DNA of 11,946 nucleotides from Rickettsia typhi (lineage in GTDB: Bacteria > Pseudomonadota > Alphaproteobacteria > Rickettsiales > Rickettsiaceae). The stretch is from the NCBI GenBank assembly GCA_945907105.1, contig CAMDSB010000036.1, forward strand, positions 1 through 11,946. The letters are read 5' to 3'. The notes under the pieces are model-generated. The model had not been told where the DNA came from, ran no database searches, and saw only the letters and a list, made by a program, of their open reading frames with translations. The position numbers and the translations under genes are program-made. This document shows, in pieces, positions 8,058-11,946 of the stretch. Numbering within the stretch: the first letter of the stretch is position 1; each line of letters opens with the position of its first letter.

Positions 8058-9797
8058 ATGAAAAATAATAGTACTGTAAGCTTAGATATATCAGAACTTG
8101 AGAGCTACGTCCGAAGTACAAATGACAAATCCCCGCCCAATCCTATCACCGATTGGATGTCTCTAAAATCTCAGTTGCAGGTTAATGGGTTAAAATCGTT
8201 TCGCGATGCTTTAAATAAAGAACCTGTTGCGTCAATAGAGGATATTAGAGCTGAATATTCAATAAAATTACTTAGTGATTTAGAGCTAGTGTCAAAAAGA
8301 CATGAAAATAATTCTGAGGCGCGGAAGTTGCCTAAGTTTAAGAAAGAATTTTACGATGAATTGAGCCTTCCTCCGGCTGAAAGATCAGAAGAATATAGAG
8401 AGTTTGTAACAAAATATTCTAAGCTTGAAGCGTCAAAGCATGCCATAGAAGCTGTTTCTGCCAAAGCTTTGCTAGATCTTGATCACTCAGAATTGTCTCT
8501 TGGTAATATAAAAGAGAATTTAACAAAAAATCTTGATACATATAAAAAGGAATATGGAGACCAAACTCTTAAAGATCACAATAGAGCAATAATTGGATTC
8601 AAAGATAAAGATGGGGTAGTACGGGACGTCACACTTGAGGAGGTAAAAAGCTCTGAAAAGCTCGGTTTGACTGGCGAACAACGAGAGTTTATTTTGACGT
8701 CGTGGCAGCAAGGTTCTTTTGAAAGTGGCTGGCTTTCTGGTCTTGCCTCCATGCGTGGTGATGATGGTAGAAGCGTATTCCCCTCTGACTCAGCAAATCG
8801 TACACAAATTTTTATTGATGCGTCAGATGGAGTAAAAATACACAACCGTGTGGTTACTAAGCTAATGGATATGACTAATCCAGAAGATCCTAAAAAAGTT
8901 GATTATGTAGAAGGAGCAACGACGGTAGATATAACGGCTATGAAGGCGGATACATTTATACCAGGTTGTGCTACTTCAGAGCCAAAGATTGAAATTCAAT
9001 TAACCAACCTTGCGCCGGATATTGCATTTAATTTGCCAGAGGGTTTAAAAACACAAGGGGTACCAGATCAATTAAGACTAGCTGAAAAAATTAAATCACT
9101 TGGTATTGAAGCAAATTTATATGCCATGGTTAATGGTACTCCAAATGCTGAAAGAGCCGGAGGTTTGCTAACACATTTAGTTGACAACAAGGAGCAGCGG
9201 GATCAATTAGTTACCGTGTATAAAACAAATGAAATATTTTCGAGTATAGGAAAAATAGAAGATCCTTTGGTTAGAGCTGAAGCTATTATATTACAATTAG
9301 AAGAAGATAAAACTCTATCGGTTCATTCCCAAGATCCAAAATCGCATCAAAGAGCTATAGAACTTTATTGTAGAGCAGAAAAAAATCCAGAGCTCAGAAA
9401 ACAGTTTGCCATGGAGCATTTAGATGGGTTCTTAAAAGAACAGAAGTCAACTAATTTAAATGATGCAATGGTTGGCAAAATGCAAGAAGCAGTTGTTTCG
9501 ATTCTTACTCCTATTTGTAAAAATAAGAATGAAGTAGTGGCATTAGAAAAAAATGCAGCAAAGTTGGTCAGACAATGTGCTGCAGATGTTGGAAAAAGCA
9601 TGAGTTGGAGTCAGTCTTGGGAAAGATTTAAAGATAAAGTATCCGATGTTGTTGGCAGCCTTGTTGGGCAAAGGACTAATTCAGTCAAGGAAATCGTTGC
9701 TCAGCACCCTAAACTTAAACAAACTCTAGAAGCTAATTTAAAAACCAGCGTTAGAATTATCCCTCCAAAAGCTAGTAATTCTGAGCGTAATAGGTAA
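8058..9797 (+). CDS. Unknown 579-aa soluble protein, possible secreted effector
   Basis: I do not recognise a named family. The ATG is preceded by GGAAAA at a suitable distance. There is no signal peptide and no membrane segment; the protein is hydrophilic and charged. Three regions can be seen: a mainly helical N-terminal part (about 1-175) rich in Lys, Glu and Leu; a middle part (about 176-335) with alternating polar and hydrophobic strands, including SWQQGSFESGWLSGLASM (215-232) and IEIQLTNLAPDIAFNLPEGL (311-330); and a helical C-terminal part (about 336-579) that ends in a basic tail with Pro-Pro and Arg-Asn-Arg. A soluble protein of this size with a basic C-terminus and its own promoter, in a Rickettsiales genome, is compatible with a type IV secretion substrate, but that is inference. 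Cys304, Cys438, Cys487 and Cys507 are scattered, without a metal-binding pattern. The open frame has no interruption and reads as a normal gene. It is flanked by metabolic genes with no evident link to it. Confidence 0.8.
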   Translation: MKNNSTVSLDISELESYVRSTNDKSPPNPITDWMSLKSQLQVNGLKSFRDALNKEPVASIEDIRAEYSIKLLSDLELVSKRHENNSEARKLPKFKKEFYDELSLPPAERSEEYREFVTKYSKLEASKHAIEAVSAKALLDLDHSELSLGNIKENLTKNLDTYKKEYGDQTLKDHNRAIIGFKDKDGVVRDVTLEEVKSSEKLGLTGEQREFILTSWQQGSFESGWLSGLASMRGDDGRSVFPSDSANRTQIFIDASDGVKIHNRVVTKLMDMTNPEDPKKVDYVEGATTVDITAMKADTFIPGCATSEPKIEIQLTNLAPDIAFNLPEGLKTQGVPDQLRLAEKIKSLGIEANLYAMVNGTPNAERAGGLLTHLVDNKEQRDQLVTVYKTNEIFSSIGKIEDPLVRAEAIILQLEEDKTLSVHSQDPKSHQRAIELYCRAEKNPELRKQFAMEHLDGFLKEQKSTNLNDAMVGKMQEAVVSILTPICKNKNEVVALEKNAAKLVRQCAADVGKSMSWSQSWERFKDKVSDVVGSLVGQRTNSVKEIVAQHPKLKQTLEANLKTSVRIIPPKASNSERNR

Positions 9798-9843
9798 GTA
9801 ATGCTATAATTGGAAAAGTTAGAAGCTAAGAGCTAAGGAGTTT

Positions 9844-9882
9844 ATGACGCCTATATCAATGCAGTTTACTGACACTATTTAG
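9844..9882 (+). CDS. Possible 12-codon micro-ORF behind a strong ribosome site
   Basis: AAGGAG (9835-9840) stands three bases before an ATG that opens only 12 codons (MTPISMQFTDTI) and then a TAG. A TATAAT at 9805-9810 lies upstream but lacks a good -35. The ribosome site is the strongest in the window, stronger than that of any full gene here. It may be the preserved 5' end of a gene otherwise lost, or a chance match. It sits between the convergent 579-aa and 73-aa genes. Confidence 0.2.
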   Translation: MTPISMQFTDTI

Positions 9883-9889
9883 ATGAATT

Positions 9890-10111
9890 CTAACACTTAG
9901 AGATTTTGATTCTTTTTCTAGGCGGGATAAACATGGTTTGCTTTGTTTCGTTGAAATTTGAATTAAGTTCCATAATTCCGACGTAATAACTTCCGTTTTT
10001 TACTAAACTAATTACTGACCAACCATTTTTGATATCTTCAGAAATTTTATCTAATTCAACTTGATTATCAGTAAAGGAAACTAATTTTTGTTGAGGTTTA
10101 TTTGCAGACAT
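9890..10111 (-). CDS. Small conserved-looking protein of unknown function (73 aa)
   Basis: A 73-residue soluble protein with no signal peptide or membrane segment. A polar N-terminus leads to QKLVSFTDNQVELDKISEDI (8-27) and then GWSVISLVKNGSYYVGIMEL (30-49), whose strand-turn-strand look suggests a small alpha/beta or beta-sandwich fold. The tail is basic (PPRKRIKISKC). It resembles short orphan proteins annotated in Rickettsia as domains of unknown function (possibly DUF2674), but I cannot confirm the family. That it is real is supported by the well-formed promoter in front of it and by its protein-like composition, although no Shine-Dalgarno precedes the ATG. It is convergent with the 579-aa gene and divergent from pdhA. 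Function is unknown. Confidence 0.7.
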   Translation of the reverse strand: MSANKPQQKLVSFTDNQVELDKISEDIKNGWSVISLVKNGSYYVGIMELNSNFNETKQTMFIPPRKRIKISKC

Positions 10112-10153
10112 AATAATTAAAACTAAAGATTATTTAAACAGGCTCTTAACAAC

Positions 10154-10182
10154 ACTATAATGTTATTTGACATAATTTGCAA
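10154..10182 (-). promoter_or_regulatory. Sigma70-type promoter of the 73-aa gene
   Basis: On the minus strand: TTGCAA (10177-10182), 17 bases, then TATAGT (10154-10159). The predicted start near 10147 gives a leader of about 36 bases to the ATG at 10111. The -10 box is identical to that of the antiporter promoter. Confidence 0.55.
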
Positions 10183-10254
10183 GAAAAACTGTAGTAAATG
10201 TAGTGTGTTTCTAAAATATATTCTGATTTTTTATGTTAAGACTTGGGAATTGCT

Positions 10255-10305
10255 ATGAAAAAATTTATACTACTAAGTCAGTTGAGATTAATAAGAGCTT
10301 GTTGA
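10255..10305 (+). CDS. Possible 16-codon micro-ORF before pdhA
   Basis: GGGA (10245-10248) precedes an ATG opening 16 codons, beginning MKKFILLSQL and ending at a TGA whose bases overlap the -35 box of the pdhA promoter. Because it lies upstream of that promoter it would not be on the main pdhA transcript, so it is a poor candidate for an attenuating leader peptide unless another, earlier promoter exists. It could be chance. The rest of the 246-base gap up to pdhA holds only the two promoters. Confidence 0.12.
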   Translation: MKKFILLSQLRLIRAC

Positions 10306-10330
10306 CAAGGCGAAAGCTCCGTATTATGGT
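10302..10330 (+). promoter_or_regulatory. Promoter of the pdhA-pdhB operon
   Basis: A perfect TTGACA (10302-10307), 17 bases, then TATGGT (10325-10330). Transcription would begin near 10337, about 21 bases before the pdhA ATG. This is the best -35 match in the window and suits a highly expressed central-metabolism operon. GAGCTT (from 10295) and AAGCTC bracket the -35 as a short inverted repeat, which may be incidental. Confidence 0.6.
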
Positions 10331-10357
10331 CACAATTTATTTTTAAAATTGATCGGT

Positions 10358-11335
10358 ATGTTTGAATTAGGAAAATATAAGCTAACTCTTAAGCAATATG
10401 TTGACTCATATGAGAAAATGTTATTGATAAGGCGTTTTGAAGAAAAATGTGGTCAGCTCTATGGTATGGGCTTAATAGGAGGATTTTGTCACCTGTATAT
10501 TGGTCAAGAAGCAGTAATTGCCGGCATTGATTTGGCAAAGGATAAAGGTGATAGTACTATAACTAGTTACAGGGATCACGGTCATATAATTGCTTCTGGC
10601 ATTGACCCTAAATACGTTATGGCTGAACTTACCGGTAGGGCTTCTGGGTGCTCAAAAGGCAAAGGCGGATCAATGCATATGTTTAATAGCGAAGGAAAGT
10701 TCTACGGTGGACATGGAATTGTAGGAGCTCAGGTACCTATTGGAACTGGCTTGGCTTTCGCCGAGAAATATAATAATACGAATAAATTGTGCTTTACTTT
10801 TCTTGGAGATGGGGCTGTAAATCAAGGGCAAGTATATGAAGCCTTTAATATGGCTGCGCTTTGGAAGTTACCTGTAATCTATGTTATAGAGAATAATGAG
10901 TACTCAATGGGCACATCTGTTGCAAGATCAACTGCTATGACAAGTTTGCATAGGAAAGGAGAGTCTTTTGGTATACCAGGCTTCCAAGCAGATGGTATGG
11001 ATATTGATTCTATTTATAATGCAACTATGCAAGCTGTAGAATATGTTCGTAGTGGAAATGGTCCTGTAATTATTGAGGCTAAAACTTATCGCTATCGTGG
11101 GCACTCAATGTCGGATCCTGCAAAATATAGGACGAAAGATGAGGTAGAAGAAAAAAAGACTTATGATCCAGTAGCCGCGGTTAGGCAGATAATTACAGAT
11201 AACGCCTATGCAAGCGAAGATCAGTTGAAGGAAATTGAAAATAGGGTAAAAAAAATAATAGCTGAAGTAGCTGAATTTGCAACAACGGAAGCTCTTCCAA
11301 GCGAAGACGAGCTTTTTACAGATATTTTTAAGTAA
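10358..11335 (+). CDS. pdhA: Pyruvate dehydrogenase E1 component, alpha subunit
   Basis: With PdhB it forms the thiamine-diphosphate-dependent E1 of the pyruvate dehydrogenase complex, which decarboxylates pyruvate and transfers the acetyl group to E2-bound lipoate. The ATG at 10358 gives 325 residues, the length of the Rickettsia protein as I recall it (about 326); a TTG three codons earlier is possible but less likely. Recognisable segments are [14 protein letters not shown] (23-36), [12 protein letters not shown] (41-52), TSYRDHGH (69-76), [11 protein letters not shown] (99-109), [17 protein letters not shown] (117-133), the thiamine-diphosphate/Mg motif starting GDGAVNQG (150-157) and ending in the NN pair 179-180, and the loop [11 protein letters not shown] (244-254) that corresponds to the phosphorylation loop of mitochondrial E1 alpha. 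pdhB starts seven bases after the stop. All key residues appear intact. Confidence 0.97.
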   Translation: MFELGKYKLTLKQYVDSYEKMLLIRRFEEKCGQLYGMGLIGGFCHLYIGQEAVIAGIDLAKDKGDSTITSYRDHGHIIASGIDPKYVMAELTGRASGCSKGKGGSMHMFNSEGKFYGGHGIVGAQVPIGTGLAFAEKYNNTNKLCFTFLGDGAVNQGQVYEAFNMAALWKLPVIYVIENNEYSMGTSVARSTAMTSLHRKGESFGIPGFQADGMDIDSIYNATMQAVEYVRSGNGPVIIEAKTYRYRGHSMSDPAKYRTKDEVEEKKTYDPVAAVRQIITDNAYASEDQLKEIENRVKKIIAEVAEFATTEALPSEDELFTDIFK

Positions 11336-11342
11336 GGGGAGT

Positions 11343-11946
11343 ATGGCAGAGATAACAGTTAGAGAGGCCCTAGGGCAAGCCATGAGGGAAGAAATGCACA
11401 GAGACAAAAGGGTTTTTGTTATGGGCGAAGAAGTGGCGGAGTATCAGGGAGCGTATAAAATAACACAAGGTTTGCTAGAAGAGTTCGGACCAAATAGGGT
11501 TATAGATACTCCAATTACGGAGCATGGATTTACTGGGCTTGCGATTGGGGCCGCATTCGGTGGACTTCGGCCTATTGTTGAATTCATGACCTTTAATTTT
11601 TCTATGCAAGCATTCGATCAAATTGTAAATTCAGCAGCGAAAACAAACTATATGTCTGGTGGGCAACTTGGGTGCCCGATAGTATTTCGTGGGCCTAATG
11701 GGGCTGCAGCAAGAGTGGGGGCACAGCACAGCCAGAATTATGCAGCATTATATGCACATATTCCTGGTTTAAAAGTTATTGCTCCTTACAGTGCTGAAGA
11801 TAGCAAAGCGTTGCTTATTAGCGCAATTCGAGATGATAATCCGGTAATTTTCTTAGAAAATGAGATAATGTATGGTCAGAGCTTTGAAGTTCCAGATATT
11901 ATTGAACCAATTGCAATTGGTAAAGCTAAGGTTTTGCGAGAAGGAA
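11343..11946 (+). CDS. pdhB: Pyruvate dehydrogenase E1 component, beta subunit (5' part)
   Basis: Partner of PdhA in the E1 heterotetramer. The first 201 codons are present and the gene runs off the right edge; the family length is about 325. The frame opens [18 protein letters not shown] without a lipoyl domain, unlike PdhB of many free-living alphaproteobacteria, but like Rickettsia. Diagnostic segments are [16 protein letters not shown], then [39 protein letters not shown], and [20 protein letters not shown], which form the pyrimidine-binding face of the thiamine-diphosphate site; the first glutamate of EHGF corresponds to the family's conserved active-site region. A good ribosome site, AAGGGGAG, overlaps the pdhA stop codon, pointing to coupled translation. 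No interruption is seen in the visible part. Confidence 0.96.
   Translation, partial: MAEITVREALGQAMREEMHRDKRVFVMGEEVAEYQGAYKITQGLLEEFGPNRVIDTPITEHGFTGLAIGAAFGGLRPIVEFMTFNFSMQAFDQIVNSAAKTNYMSGGQLGCPIVFRGPNGAAARVGAQHSQNYAALYAHIPGLKVIAPYSAEDSKALLISAIRDDNPVIFLENEIMYGQSFEVPDIIEPIAIGKAKVLREG

Noticed and set aside
8576..8845. Minus-strand open frame of about 89 codons inside the 579-aa gene
   Set aside because: No ribosome site or promoter, Ser/Cys/Pro-rich shadow-like translation, opposite an intact long frame.
10255..10357. Leader-peptide attenuation or riboswitch control of pdhA
   Set aside because: The micro-ORF ends within the -35 of the evident promoter, so it would not be on the pdhA message, and the remaining leader of about 21 bases is too short for a riboswitch.
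11105..11407. Minus-strand open frame of 100 codons across the pdhA-pdhB junction, with hydrophobic segments
   Set aside because: It lies opposite highly conserved pdhA and pdhB codons; hydrophobic, Phe/Ile-rich content is expected from the complement of A-rich coding sequence.
1..11946. tRNA genes, CRISPR arrays, insertion sequences or toxin-antitoxin pairs
   Set aside because: No cloverleaf-like segments, regular repeat-spacer patterns, transposase motifs or adjacent small overlapping gene pairs were seen.

Overview
The window looks like a chromosomal segment of an obligate intracellular alphaproteobacterium of the order Rickettsiales, most likely family Rickettsiaceae. This rests on three things: PdhA and PdhB read as close relatives of the Rickettsia proteins as I remember them; a uvrD helicase, a pccB-pccA pair and a small Rickettsia-like orphan protein occur in an AT-rich background; and intergenic regions are long and decayed-looking. 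The genus cannot be fixed from the sequence alone.

Layout from left to right. Positions 1-417 hold no intact gene. They contain an open frame with no start codon whose last residues form a CaaX-like tail, and a GC-rich inverted repeat. An amino acid/polyamine antiporter of the APC superfamily (418-1734) and a UvrD/PcrA helicase (1826-3976) both run on the minus strand. The antiporter has its own good sigma70-type promoter, overlapped by three regularly spaced half-sites. A 280-base region of AT-rich promoter-like sequence separates uvrD from a divergent plus-strand pair, pccB (4257-5798) and pccA (5817-7814), encoding the two subunits of an acyl-CoA (propionyl-CoA) carboxylase. The pair is followed by overlapping inverted repeats that may end the transcript.

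Next is a large plus-strand gene of unknown function (8058-9797, 579 aa), which I judge to be a lineage-restricted, possibly secreted protein. A 73-aa minus-strand gene (9890-10111) with its own promoter converges on it. The window ends in the start of a pyruvate dehydrogenase operon: pdhA (10358-11335) behind a TTGACA-17-TATGGT promoter, then pdhB, which runs off the right edge.

Functionally, the recognisable genes handle central acyl-CoA metabolism (pyruvate to acetyl-CoA; propionyl-CoA to methylmalonyl-CoA), uptake of a host-derived metabolite by exchange, and DNA repair. The less ordinary material is the unknown 579-aa gene, the CaaX-like remnant, the operator-like array before the antiporter, and two non-canonical residues at important positions of the carboxylase. 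I saw no tRNA, rRNA, CRISPR array, insertion sequence or recognisable new multi-gene system.
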